A stretch of 64,000 nt of DNA from Collybiopsis luxurians FD-317 M1 (GCA_000827265.1 KN834757.1:596537-660536), one strand, 5' to 3'. Positions 27,219 to 38,271 are shown, counted from the first letter of the stretch. Program-made: numbers and translations. Notes: generated from the letters alone by a model not told the origin.

Positions 27219-27704
27219 ATTACGTTCTAAGTAAGTGTGAGTCTCCGGAGTGGTGAATTATGTGAGGGACAGAAGCATTGACCTGACTCGAGGACAATTT
27301 GCAGTTGAGTACGTTGAGTTACGCCTTGCAAGCTTTATATTTTTGCCCGAGTCTATCGCATCTTGCCGACAGCCTTGCATGACAGCCGTCTCGTTACAAA
27401 AGGACTACATGCCACGAGACGTTGACACGCGACCTGCCACAGATCGAAACAGGTACTCGGTAGCCTGTTGACCAAGCCCTCGAAGAGGTTATCGTTGTTA
27501 AACAAGAAACCTCGTCAGAAAATCTTCGCTGCCTGTTTATGGAAAGTGACTGCCTTCCTTTTATATTTTTAGAGGACCGATATGCATGTTGCCAAATCGT
27601 ACTATATGGAAGGTAGGTGCAACATTTGCTTCCTATTTAACAGCGACAAACCCCTCGGGGGCTTGATTACCAGGCCAGGCATTCGGAAACCATTTAGTAA
27701 TGTA
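27219..27704. other. Spacer between array genes C and D
   Basis: 486 bp with the gene C promoter block. Shorter than the other spacers. No gene. Confidence 0.5.
27320..27397 (-). promoter_or_regulatory. Shared array promoter block, gene C
   Basis: Shorter version of the block: TACGCC, an AT box (TTTATATTTTT) about 117 bp upstream of the ATG, CGCATCTTG, then TGACAGCCGTCTCG. Confidence 0.45.
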
Positions 27705-28571
27705 TCAACGTTCATCTCCCGGTGATTCTACTCCCGGCGCTTCAGAAGCTTCAACTGCTGGTGCTTCAACTTCCTTTGCTTCAACTTCCTTTACTTCCAC
27801 TTCCCGCGCTTCAAATTCTGGCGCTTCAACTCCCTGCACTTTAGCTTCTCGCAGTTCAAGCGCTGAAACTTGCTGCGCTAAAAATTCCCGCTGGGCTGAA
27901 CCCTCCAAAAACCAGTTCCCATTACCAGGCTCCCCTCCTTTATAGGAAACTTTTAAAGCGGTCTTCTTGTCGCTAAATTCTACGTCACAGTACGGTCCAT
28001 CGATTTTCCCAACCATGGTGGACGTCTCATGCGTCGACGAAAACCAAACTCGAACTTTGTTGTGCGGCTCGAACCTGAAGATGGCGCCTTTGATAACCTT
28101 CCCGGGTGTATTATAAATGGTGTTGAACTCCCCATCCAGTTCAGCACAAAGGCCAAAGCTGATGGCTTGCCCCTGGTTATCGACCCCGAAACTGTCATCC
28201 TCAGGAGAATCCAGGTCGTCCGTGGCAGACTGCATGGACTCAGTAAATTTACACTGTTGTTGAGCTCTGATGGACTGCGAGTTGGATTGAGGTTTGACAT
28301 GAACCCCAGGCTGATGCCCAAGTAAGTATTCGATAATCATAATTTCTAAAGTATCATCTCGCACCTTGAAGTTGTTCGACGCAAAAATCTGGTATTCTTC
28401 AGTGGTCCATTCGAACCTGTGTATTCCTGTAAAGTTTTTAATAGCCTTCCAAACAACGTTATAGTCTTTGCCAACTTGCATGGCAATGCACAATGCGTAT
28501 GGAAACTTTCGGTTTCGAAGGAGTTGAAGGTGGTTCTGTTCGATTTGAACCTCCAGGCGGAAAGTCGTCAT
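27705..28571 (-). CDS. Array gene D: same family, Ala/Glu/Val tail
   Basis: Exon 1 is 28365-28571, exon 2 is 27705-28310. The 54 bp intron at 28311-28364 is a multiple of three without a stop, so the frame looks continuous, but the donor and acceptor words match the paralogues; 270 residues when spliced. Core: YALCIAMQVGKDYNVVWKAI, YQIFASNNFK, SFGLCAELDGEFNTIYNT, WFSSTHETSTMV. The tail is a run of heptad-like E-V-E-A repeats (VEAPEFEAREVEVKEVEA), which could form a coiled coil, quite unlike the glycine tails of A and B. It is the outermost member of the array. Confidence 0.75.
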   Translation of the reverse strand: MTTFRLEVQIEQNHLQLLRNRKFPYALCIAMQVGKDYNVVWKAIKNFTGIHRFEWTTEEYQIFASNNFKVRDDTLEIMIIEYLLGHQPGVHVKPQSNSQSIRAQQQCKFTESMQSATDDLDSPEDDSFGVDNQGQAISFGLCAELDGEFNTIYNTPGKVIKGAIFRFEPHNKVRVWFSSTHETSTMVGKIDGPYCDVEFSDKKTALKVSYKGGEPGNGNWFLEGSAQREFLAQQVSALELREAKVQGVEAPEFEAREVEVKEVEAKEVEAPAVEASEAPGVESPGDER

Positions 28572-29550
28572 GTTGTGTTCTGCGTTGAAGCGTGAGTCTC
28601 TGAAGCAATGGATTTTGTGAAGAGCTCAGCCTCACCTGAATATAAACGTTGACGTGGCTTGAGTACTATCTGCACTTGAGTTACGCCAGCTTTATATATT
28701 TTTCTGGTATTTATCGCGGATTGTTTTCTCCCGACAGCTCTGCAAGTTCTAGGATGACAGTCGTCTCCTTGAACACGACACTAGGCATGGATACTGCCTC
28801 AGCCTCACGACGATGAAGATTTGCCAGCCGTCTTCCTCTCTATCGAGCTGTTTCTCTTTTGAGCAATTTTTAGGCTGACCTTGAGGTGCCGGTACAAGCA
28901 GTCTTAGGGACATAGAAGGCCAAGTTCATTCCGGGTCAAAGCCCTGGGCACAGGTTAAAACTTGACGTTTGGCAGGAAACTTTCGTTCCTCACTTCAGAA
29001 TACTAAAATTGAAGTTGACTTAATGTTCGACTCGCCGATTAATTAACCTTTCGGTGTGCCTCGGTTTAGTGTTGTGTATCCATCTCATTCGGAAGTGTAT
29101 TGTAGATCTGAATAACTGCATGGTGCAGACGCCCAACAGGCACTACCAAGTACTAACGCTCGGACAAAGCTTGAATATTCAATTCAATCAAAACATCCGT
29201 ACTCGAGTGGCGCAATCTATCGCCCATTTCAGGCACGAGACGCGGACTCGAAGAAACCCCGCCTTCGCCAACTCAGCGATTAGTACAATGATTTTTTCTG
29301 AATTTGGTTCATAAAATATTTCTTGCCATGACTGGCACGTCGTGTCGACAAAAAAGGTGCCTGCTACCTTGACTGCTTGAGATAAGCCAGCCTTGTTGAA
29401 AAAGATATAAGTACAGAGCGAGAGGTTCCTCGATACCATAACACCCAATCCCACCAAACATCAAACAAGCGCACTTGTCCAGAATGTATGTAGTCTTCCT
29501 CCGCCTCTGATCAATGACGCAGATGTGTATCTACTAACAAACACTATAGC
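28572..29550. other. Intergenic region
   Basis: Holds the gene D promoter and the divergent upstream region of the small gene at 29551. A GTATGT...TATAG intron-like segment (about 29486-29549) just before that ATG may be a 5' UTR intron. Confidence 0.45.
28681..28776 (-). promoter_or_regulatory. Shared array promoter block, gene D
   Basis: TACGCCAGC, an AT box (TTTATATATTTTT) about 121 bp upstream of the ATG, TATCGCGGATTG, then GGATGACAGTCGTCTCC. Closest match to the gene A block. Confidence 0.5.
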
Positions 29551-29865
29551 ATGCCACAGATCGTAGGCAGGGCTCAAGCCGCCTCAGACGGGAATGTCAC
29601 TGCGACGTTCAATATCAGCAACGTTACATACACCTTTACGTGCAAAATAGACCCAGCTGCTACACCCTGGAATGTGCCTGAGGCGACACTCAACTATCAA
29701 GATGTTACAAAACTTGTTGGACAAGACTTCGTATTTGCGGGAATAATCAAGCCCAGTAAAGTTTTCTTCGGCGTAACTAGTGGAGAGATATCCGGCGACA
29801 TGGAAAAGCCCTGGCCCAAAGGTGAAATCCACGCCAACGGAGCAAATGGAAAATGGGCTCATTAA
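29551..29865 (+). CDS. Small hypothetical protein, 104 aa
   Basis: An intact single-exon frame from the ATG at 29551 to TAA. The product begins MPQIVGRAQAASDGNVTATF, has alternating hydrophobic and polar residues (VTYTFTCKI, LVGQDFVFAGI, SKVFFGVTSG) typical of a small beta-sandwich, and ends GKWAH. No signal peptide. I do not recognise the family. Two degenerate copies of this gene exist in the window (30510-30710 and 36645-36830), which suggests a small multicopy accessory gene of which only this copy survives here. Confidence 0.5.
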   Translation: MPQIVGRAQAASDGNVTATFNISNVTYTFTCKIDPAATPWNVPEATLNYQDVTKLVGQDFVFAGIIKPSKVFFGVTSGEISGDMEKPWPKGEIHANGANGKWAH

Positions 29866-29899
29866 GGCAAGGTTGCGATTGTTCGATTGGTAGGCAGGA

Positions 29900-30225
29900 T
29901 TACTGAAATTTACTCCACAGATGTTTGGCGTAGGGAAGAAAGCGGAGTGGTGATTCGTGAATTGCGGACACTTGTATTGTGCTTTAGCCTTGAATATGCG
30001 CTGAATACCTTCAAGAAGCTCAAAGATTTACCCTTTGAAAAGGGAGTGACCGGAAGCCCGAAGTGTGAAATGAGCTGGGCCGCTAGCCAGCCTGAGAACG
30101 AGAGTCCTGCTAACCGTATAGCCAGAGCCGGACTGAATCCAGTAACTTGGATGAGAATCCGCAGCGTTGCAAATATCGAGTGCCGTTTGAGCCACAGCAG
30201 AGTGTACATTGAGAGATATTGTCAT
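29900..30225 (-). CDS. Putative small gene, two exons
   Basis: An open frame from the ATG at 30225 reads MTISLNVHSAVAQTALDICN, then YWIQSGSGYTVSRTLVLRLA and GPAHFTLRASG, which looks protein-like. A GTAAAT donor at 30031 ends exon 1. The second exon is uncertain, with stops possible at 29900 or 29910 depending on the acceptor. It converges on the gene at 29551. Only its first dozen codons recur at 36362, marking the left breakpoint of the 2.6 kb segmental duplication. Function unknown. Confidence 0.35.
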
Positions 30226-30509
30226 ATCATCATCCAGTCAAAACTACAACTTAGAATATTAGTTGCTCGCTGCAAGATGAATGGGATTGTTCTTTCTTTA
30301 CTGAGTAAATCAAAAAGCGCATCACGTAAATCGACGATGTTACCGATCAAAATGAATCTAGAGTACCTACTAGGATCTGCCTCATAGTTAAATATTCTAG
30401 CACTACTCAACGTTCAACACTCGCACCTGTCCAGTTACACACTGTGTATGTAGTTTCCCTCGACCTCTGGTCAACGGCGCATCCGCGTGTTGACCAACAA
30501 AGATGTAGC

Positions 30510-30710
30510 ATAGCGCAGATCGTAGGTAACGGTCCAGCCACCTCAGACGAGATGTTCAGTATCAACAATGTCACATACTCCTTTACGCGCAAAATTGCCC
30601 CAGCTGCGACACCGTGGAGAGTGCTTCAGGCGATGCTCAGCTAGCAGAATATTGCAAACCTTGCGGGCCATAACTTCACATTCGCAAAGATAGTCAAGCA
30701 CAACGTACCT
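30510..30710 (+). pseudogene. Dead copy of the 29551 gene
   Basis: Aligns with the coding sequence at 29551 (CAGATCGTAGG, then AATGTCACATACTCCTTTAC), but the start codon position reads ATA, about 12 bp are missing near the start, and CTC-AGC-TAG introduces a stop. Similarity fades after about 200 bp. Confidence 0.6.
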
Positions 30711-31268
30711 CCATCCATATCATCCTGAAGGTTAAAGATCAAAATACGCAAACTGCAAAATATGATCCCATAGTTCAAAAGCTATGGCTTTTCAAGTGTG
30801 TGGCTTCACGAAAATCTCGACAGATATAGTTAGCATTCCGTAGCCAGAACCGAAAAAGGCAAAAGTGAGAACACAACATTTGAGATTATTTATACGCCAT
30901 GCACTTGGGACTAAGTACACTAGGTGCACCAACAATACCACGTCTCGCTGGACCGCGAACGCAAGCTGAAAATTATGGGTAAAAAAAAACCTCTCAGCAT
31001 CGTCTGAATTGTATGGCGGCATCATCACACGGATGTCAGGTGCTAATGCCGAAACCATTCCCTGCGTCGTCCAATACACCTGGACAAGCCAAAGCCAAAG
31101 CCAGCGAACCTCACACCGTAGAGCCAAAGTCACAAAACCAGCACATAAGCCATCCATTTGATCAAAACCTGAGCTACCAGAAATACCCTCCAGCAAAGAC
31201 TGCGATAATCCTTATCCTTCAATCCCGCCCCATTCTATAGCAGTATACTGAAGGCATCGAGTGCGACG

Positions 31269-32133
31269 ATGATTGGAGACGAAAGGTTCTTGCGGACTTT
31301 GGAAAATCTTGACAGGTTGGAAATAATGGTTAGGAATATTGAGGCTAAGGCGAGTCAATCAGCTTTTTACTTTTCAAGGTAACGACATCCTGAAAAGCAG
31401 CCCACGGACAGACCGAATCGCGAAAGGTCATGTTAATGTATGGAAAGTCGGCTAAGAAATTATCCAATGAGGTCAGAAACGCATTGAACATTGTGCTATA
31501 TGAGCGCAATGAAGCACCTGAACCGCAAAAAAGGAAGATGTTGAACCAACTTGAGCATAGATTACAAGAGTTCTCTAGGTCAGCAATAGATGCTTGACAT
31601 TCAAAACGAATGAATTTGAGCAAGTTTTGCCAAATATAGGACAGTAGAACACTGTGAACAACTTGTAGATGTGTTGCATGGACGGAACATATTCATAGCG
31701 GGGTTGACGCGAATATGGGATTTGAGGAGGATCAAGGAGCTTCAGGTGGAAGTGAAAACAAGCGGAGCAGATTTAGAGGTAAGACTCTGAGTGAACTTGG
31801 AGCAGCGAGTGACTGATATTTGCGCAGCGTGGGTTCACGCGATTGAGGATTCCTAGGACCGGAGATGATAGGCAGTTTGCATGGGGAGAGGAAGACATAC
31901 TGGAAGACCATCAGGAACAACAGCCAAACAGTAGAAGGTCAAGCGCACCTGCATTCGTTGCCCAGACGTCATCACACGCCAATACTGCATCCGTCATGAA
32001 TCCAACAACCATCCTTGCCAATTCCAATGCAACAATCGGAGGCGGACACTTCAGCGCTGTAGGGAACAACATGAACCCCAGCACGGTGTATGTATACAAT
32101 TCGCAGAATACGAGCATTCACTTCAATAATTGA
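31269..32133 (+). CDS. Four-exon hypothetical protein, paralogue 1
   Basis: Exons 31269-31349, 31412-31578, 31640-31778 and 31828-32133 join in phase to 230 residues. The model was built by aligning with paralogue 2 at 37365. Blocks: a short helix (LENLDRLEIMVRNIEAK), LMYGKSAKKLSNEV followed by a coiled-coil-like stretch (MLNQLEHRLQEFSR), HCEQLVDVLHGRNIFIAGLT then DLRRIKELQ, and a C-terminal motif GGGHFSAVGNNMNPSTVYV. The first intron would use a GC donor (AAG|GCGAGT). The ATG used by paralogue 2 is ATA here, so the start is moved in or lies upstream. The protein looks cytosolic and helical. Function unknown. Neither paralogue shows as one long open frame, so simple ORF scans miss both. Confidence 0.6.
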
Positions 32134-32543
32134 AGACCGGTGCGTCCATTTTTGGAATAACAAGAATTTGAACTGAATGCCCGAAAGTCATGAGACACCC
32201 GGAAACATCGAATGCACCGTTGATGGCAAACATGGGGGTTCCAGTAGCTGAGGAGCAAGCCTTGTAATATCTTTTCGTATATCAGAATGTAGCCCGAACA
32301 ATGGGCAGCCACAGGCCACGATAACCAGTAGAACCTAAAACGCACCTTCGCCCATTATCCCCAGATTATCGCGGACATTCGTCGTTCCCCGCTAACTACC
32401 AGCGCCAAAACTACGGGGCTTGACACCTTGAGTGGGAGTTCTGTATTATCGTCCCCAGACTACGGGAATATTTCTTGCATCTGAATACCAGTGAGCTCGT
32501 TGCTCAAATATCATGTAGGATCCTTCAGGAGAAACTTTGACCG

Positions 32544-32603
32544 AAAAATGTCTAGGCGGATGCGCACATTGGGAAAAATGTCGAGGCGGATGCGCACAGT
32601 GGG
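32544..32603. repeat. 30 bp direct repeat, two units
   Basis: The word AAAAATGTC(T/G)AGGCGGATGC occurs twice, 30 bp apart. The matching site in the second segmental copy (about 38607) has only one degenerate unit. Confidence 0.6.
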
Positions 32604-33079
32604 TTCTCGGACAGCAAGCTTAACAACGTTACTTTTGAAGTGCATAGTGCTACATTTGGGAAAAAAAAAAAAAGTCTGCATTCCACGTACCATAGCGTTA
32701 TAGCCAGCAGCCGAAGGAGTAGTTTGTAACAGGTGATGGTAAATGGGCAAGACGCAACCGCAAGGAGTTTTATGTAAACCATATCTCACGCATGGTGGGG
32801 TTTTGAAACGATAGCAGCAGGACCCCGAAAAACCGTAAAGCTGCACCCGGAACATCTTCTAACACAAAAAGATTGGGTATTACATATTGGTAGCTTTGAG
32901 ACCGATTTCATAGCTCTTCCGTTGGGTGCTGGCTGGAAATTTTCGGAGTCGGAAATTGGTTGGCGATCCTACCAAAAGATTTTAGTAAGGTTTATTACTA
33001 CTTGGGCCCAACTAGAGAATTGACGGAATTTTGAATAATGTGAGAACTACGTAGATCTACGGTCTAAACAATCTGATTG

Positions 33080-33149
33080 CAATTGAGTGAGTCACTTAGA
33101 GTCACCTAGAGCACCAATTGAGTGAGTCACTAAGAGTCACTAAGAGCGT
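33080..33149. repeat. 35 bp direct repeat, two units
   Basis: CAATTGAGTGAGTCAC followed by (T/A)AGAGTCAC(C/T)(T/A)AGAGC repeats with a period of 35 bp. Confidence 0.65.
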
Positions 33150-35953
33150 CACCCCCAAATCAGGAAGGTGGGTGCTCAGGCGCTCAAGCTTGTTCTCTGC
33201 GACGCAGAACAATATTTACAGGCTCTGTGTCTGTATACAGTACATTAGTGCATCCTGCATTTGTTCAAGAAAACTGAACACAACGAGAAAATGACCCAAA
33301 AAACCAGCTTCCCGATTGGGGGGGTGACATCAGTTTTTGCAGCGACTGTGCAAAATTTGATTTTTAGAAGTACCTATCAGATGAGCAAGATCCGATCGGA
33401 GACACGACTATTAATTAATCAATAAATTTGTGACATGCTGAGTGTTTCCAAAGTTTCCAATCATTTACTTATAGAACTATAAATGATATCTGCCATGCCT
33501 TCTCGAATGGTTACTGTATACTGTACAATCGTTTGCGAAATTCTGTTCCCCTTTGGAATTCAGGACCGCTATTTATTTGTACTTATATGATCCGGGCGCC
33601 TACAGGGCGTTTATGTATTGAGTGTACATACCCTGTATGCCTGTACGCCGTATTCACAACCTTACGGACACTAGCTAATTACAATATTGACCCAGTGTAT
33701 GGGACGCTGGAGTGACGAGTGTCAGGGTAAGTAGGAGTCGAGGAATGCTGTGAATTTACTAATATGACACAGCTACGGCACGTTCATCCGATGACCGGGG
33801 TACTCGGTCATCGACTGGTCATCCTGAAGTCCTTGCGTATCCCACCAGTATTGGTACGAAGCGATGAAAATTTAGTATATATATTGGTTCTTGCTGCAAG
33901 CTAGCAAGTATATGACGGCTGGCTTCTGGAAGCCGTAGCGGTTACTGAGGGAGGTGTTGAGAAAAAGGTGCCGCGGCTGTTGCCGGGTGTCATCGAATAA
34001 ATAGCGGCGTACTGTACATTCCTCTATTTTTAGCTTAGCCGAGCGGAACCAAAGCTGAAGCCAAGGGAAGCCGAGCTGAGCTAACTTTGTGTCCGGCTCT
34101 TGGAGTATACAGTGGATGTAGAAAAAGTCACTGCCTTATGTGGTGACCCACAAAACGTGGAAGTTTTGGCTTGGTTTTTTAGCCTGTCCAAGCCTACTCT
34201 TATGCTTTGTCCATTGTAAAATTTAAATTGGTAGTCATAGGACATTTATAGCCTATGTTAATGGGATTCGTCCATATATGGAAGTGACATCTTTTTCTGC
34301 GTCTACTGTACAGATAGATACAAGCCCTCGAAACATTGATGATGGGGGCTTCCATTTGCGTAAATCGGTGTACAACATTTTGGTCAGGCTGCTCACCCCC
34401 AAACACCTACATGGAGTTCAGTATCAAATACAACCTCGCTCAAATCTGGCCCTCGCTTACCACAGTTAGCATCCTGTGTTTCTCGAATTTCCCCTTTGAT
34501 TGTTTGTGAGATGAAATTTTCGATATATTGATTCAGATTCTAACAATTTCAAGTACATATTGATTAGTAATAGTGGCATTGCGATGTCATCACACTTTCA
34601 TTCAACAGGACTGAGGGGAAACTGTTGCGCACTGCGACCACTTGGTCATGGTAGCCATCAGTACTTAGTCTGATAGTAGGTCTGACTAGGTCGGCGAATT
34701 TTCTTTTATACAGCAAAAAATTGTGACAGAGTTGTGAGGCTAAAGGCCTGCGTTGTAGTATTTCATGTACTTCGTTTCTTCCTTCCACTTTTGGTAACAT
34801 TTCTCGGTAGTAGAAGCTAACTCTTTCTTTTCTTCGTGCTATCGCATGTTGCCTCGCATGTTGCCCTAGAACTGAGAAGGGATTAGAGATTGTAAGTGAA
34901 CGATGATGACCTGTGCTTCTTGTCTTGGTGTATCCGATCCATTAAGGGTATACATAATCTTTAACGAGTTGTTAACGAAATTTAGGATTCAAGGGAATAT
35001 GACTTACGGACCAGCCCGTTCGTTCCTTCTTCCATGACTCTACTCCGCTGCTTTTATGCCAATCGCACGTCGAAGGGATGCGAATTCTTCACGCAAGACT
35101 CTTACAAGGCCAACCTTTCGGCAATGGATCTCCCGAATTCTTCTGTCTTGCTTTTCGTCACTGTCACTGTACTAGAATTGTGCTATCCCTTTCTACCTCG
35201 CCGCAATGTTTTACCTTATTTTTCAAGTCCAAAGCATTCCATGGGTCCAGTTCCGCGATTGCGGTAAACTGAATGCGGTACGATAATAACTGACCCTACG
35301 AAGTGATTCAAAAGGGCGCATATTGCAGGCCAACTGGTTTATATTTGCGACAGGAATATTTTAACTGTCAACGAATTTCGAGTCGCCACCAGCTTACTGG
35401 AAAATCGTGCTCGTGTCTATTCAAATCGAGAAGCGTCGTTAATGATGGACGTCGATGGACTTGTAAGCATATCCAGAGTTTTCCATTAGCTGGACACTTT
35501 CTGCTACTTTAGTGGCGGATTACCAGACCTGACCCATGTATTTCAAGCAGCTAATTGTGTATTATTCTTTGATATTATAACCTTCTCTTTTTGAATTCCA
35601 GAGATTGGCCATATGCAGGTTTGGCATTCAGCTCTGGGTCCACTTAGGCACTGCATTCTACCACTTGTTAATGTGTCTGATTTAGTGAAATGCGTCCCAA
35701 AATGATTCCCTATAGGCTGGAGCTGAATTCGAACGATAAAGGGGTGAATGGAGTGGACTGCGCGTAAAGATAATTGAAGGTCGTTTGAGTGTCACAAAAG
35801 AATTTTGTTTATATTCGACCATCCACTCCCTTTCAAGTGTCGGTTCCTCTGTCGAAATAGAAGGGTTGTTGAGGTGAGCTAAATGTGTGTCTGGTGGGCA
35901 TCGGGGGACTACAGACAGAGATACAAACTTTTTTGGTACCTACTGTCTATGAA

Positions 35954-36158
35954 TGGAGGCGACGGTCACGGTCACGGTCGCCCCGTTGCGTCACCTATTT
36001 ACCGTGATGTCACGATTAATTTTGGGTCCGTCGCCTTCCTTCCGACCGTGACATTAAAAAATCCGAAAAAATCATGAAAATTTTCCATTCTGTTGCATGT
36101 GTCACGGTCAAAACTTGGTCTGCTAGAGACCGTGACGGTCACATGACCGTCGCCTCCA
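35954..36158. mobile_element. MITE-like element, 205 bp, 15 bp terminal inverted repeats
   Basis: Exact 15 bp terminal inverted repeats (TGGAGGCGACGGTCA and its complement) bound a 205 bp AT-rich core. Internal GGTCACGGTC/GACCGTGACG words extend the imperfect inverted repeat inward. No coding capacity. A clear target-site duplication was not seen. The structure fits a non-autonomous DNA element. Confidence 0.55.
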
Positions 36159-36644
36159 CTCACTCTTGGTGGACGTACCCGAAAAATAATCGCTGGCTTC
36201 CCCACAAGATATTAATCAAACTATGGACTTTGAGCCTCAAGCTGTTCCACGAACAAATGAAACAAAGATACAGTTCCGGGGACTGGATGTACTCTAGTCT
36301 ATGGTGGATCGGATATTTGACTAAAACAACCGGGCCATGCATCAGAGCTTCCTCTTAAATTCGAGCCACAGCAGAGTATACATTGAGAGATATTGTCATA
36401 TCATCACTGCAAGGTGAATGAGATTGTTCTTTCTTTACTGAGTAAATGAAAGAGCACATCATTACCGATCAGAATGAATCCAGAGTACCGGCGACCATAG
36501 TACTAGGATCTGCCTCATAATTAAATATTCTAGCACCACTCAACGTTCAGCACTCGCATCTGTCTAGTTACACACTGTGTATGTAGTCTCCCTCGACCTC
36601 TGACTAACGGCACATCTGCATATTGACCAACAAAGATGTAGCAT

Positions 36645-36830
36645 ACCGCAGATCATAAGCAACATTCCAGCCACCTCAGATGGGACGTTCAATATCAACA
36701 ATGTCATATACTCCTTTACAATCAAATATTGCCGCAGCTGCTACATCCTGGAGCGTGCTTCAAGCGATGCTTAGCCAGCAAATGTTGCAAACTTGCGGGC
36801 CATAACTTCGCATTCGCAAAGATAGTCAAG
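36645..36830 (+). pseudogene. Second dead copy of the 29551 gene
   Basis: CAGATCATAAGCAAC, ACGTTCAATATCAACAATG and GCTGCTACATCCTGGAG align with the intact gene, but the start reads ATA and several indels break the frame. Confidence 0.55.
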
Positions 36831-37364
36831 TCCAACATGCCTCCATCCATATCATCCTGAAGGTTAAAGATCAAGATACACAAACTGCAAAAAGAATCTC
36901 ACAGTTCAAAAGCCATGGCTTCAAATGTGCGAAAGTCTCAACGGATATAAGCAACTCTCCATACCCAGAGCCGGAAAAAGCAAACTCGACAACTCAACAC
37001 TAGAGATGATTTATACACCATGCACTGAGAACTAGGTACACCAACACCAATACCACATCTCGTTCAACTGCAAACTGCAAGCTGAGAATTATTCGTCAAA
37101 AGAAAACTCCTCTAAGTATCGTCTCAATTATATCGCGACATCATCACACGGATGTCAGGTGCTAATACCGAAGCCATTCCCTGCGTCGTCCAATCCACCT
37201 GGACAAGCGAAAGCCAAAGTCAAAGCCAACAGTCCGTACGTCGTAGAGCAACAAATCCACAAAGCAATACATAATTCGTCCAATTTGACCGAAACCCCTC
37301 CCTCCTCAACAGCAAAGACTGGCGGAAATTCCTATTCTTCAATCCCGTCTCATTGCATAGCAGT

Positions 37365-38271
37365 ATGCTGAAGGCATCGAGTCCTACGATGATGGAAGGC
37401 ACCAATAACAAAAGGCACCTGCTGACTTTGGAAAATCTTGAAAAGTTGGAAGTAATGGCTAGAAATATTGAGGCCAAGGTGAGCGAATCAAGTTTTTGCT
37501 TTTTGAGTAACGGACATCCTGAACGGCAGCCCACGAACAGACTGAATCGCCCAAGGTCTTGTTAATGTACGGAAAGTCGGCGAAGAAATTATCCAATGAG
37601 GTCAAAAATGCCCTGAATATCGTACTATACGAGCACGACACAGCACTTGAGCAACAGAAAAGGGAGATGTTGAATCAACTTGAGCATAGGTTGCAGGAGT
37701 TCTCTAGGTCAGCGACGGATACTTGACGATTGAATCAGATAGAATTGAACCAATTCGGTCGAATCCAGGACGGTGGAACATTGTGAACGACTGGTAGATG
37801 TGTTGCATGGACGAAACATATTCATGGCGGGATTGATGCGAGTGTGGGATTTGAGGAGAATCAAGGAGCTTCAGGCTGAAGCGAAGACGAGAGGAGCAGA
37901 TTTAGAGGTAAGATTCTGAATGAACTTGGAGCAGCGAGTGACCGATATTTGCACAGCGGGGTTTTACTCGACTGAAGAGGGGCCGGCTGGAAGATGATGG
38001 ACAGTCTACGAGGATAGTGTATGATATACTAGAAGACCAGCAGAAACAACAGCCGAGCAGTAGGACCCAACACGCACCTTCGACTTCCGATGCCCCAAAG
38101 CCATCACACACCGATATTGCATCCGTCATGAACCCAACAACCATCCTCGCCAATGCCAATGCCACCATCGCAGGTGGGCGCTTTAACGCCGTTGGCAATA
38201 GCATGTACCCCAATACCGTGTATGTTTGCAATTCGCAGAATACGAACATCCACAACCACTTCCATAATTGA
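37365..38271 (+). CDS. Four-exon hypothetical protein, paralogue 2
   Basis: Exons 37365-37478, 37541-37707, 37769-37907 and 37957-38271 join in phase to 244 residues, with introns of 62, 61 and 49 bp. Blocks match paralogue 1: LENLEKLEVMARNIEAK, LLMYGKSAKKLSNEV, a coiled-coil-like MLNQLEHRLQEFSR, HCERLVDVLHGRNIFMAGLM, DLRRIKELQAEAKTRGADLE, and a C-terminal Asn-rich motif GGRFNAVGNSMYPNTVYV. All four exons are open and donors are canonical (GTGAGC, GTCAGC, GTAAGA). The Gly-Gly-x-Phe-x-x-Val-Gly pattern resembles the short N-terminal motifs of basidiomycete NLRs, which may point to a signalling role, but this is speculative. Family otherwise unrecognised. Confidence 0.65.

Larger units (their letters stand above)
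30186..32870. repeat. Segmental duplication, copy 1
   Basis: About 2.6 kb that matches 36359-38900 in the same orientation. It includes a dead copy of the 29551 gene and an intact four-exon gene. Similarity starts at the word GAGCCACAGCAGAGT and runs to a shared CAGGACCCCGAAA near 32819/38852. Boundaries judged by eye. Confidence 0.75.
32134..36358. other. Gene-poor stretch
   Basis: About 4.2 kb with no supported gene. Apart from the end of the segmental duplication, two short tandem repeats and a MITE-like element, only short frames occur. A minus-strand frame at 34564-34800 (LPKVEGRNEVHEILQRRPLA...) looks faintly coding and may be an exon remnant. This is the spacer between the two duplicated segments. 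Confidence 0.5.
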
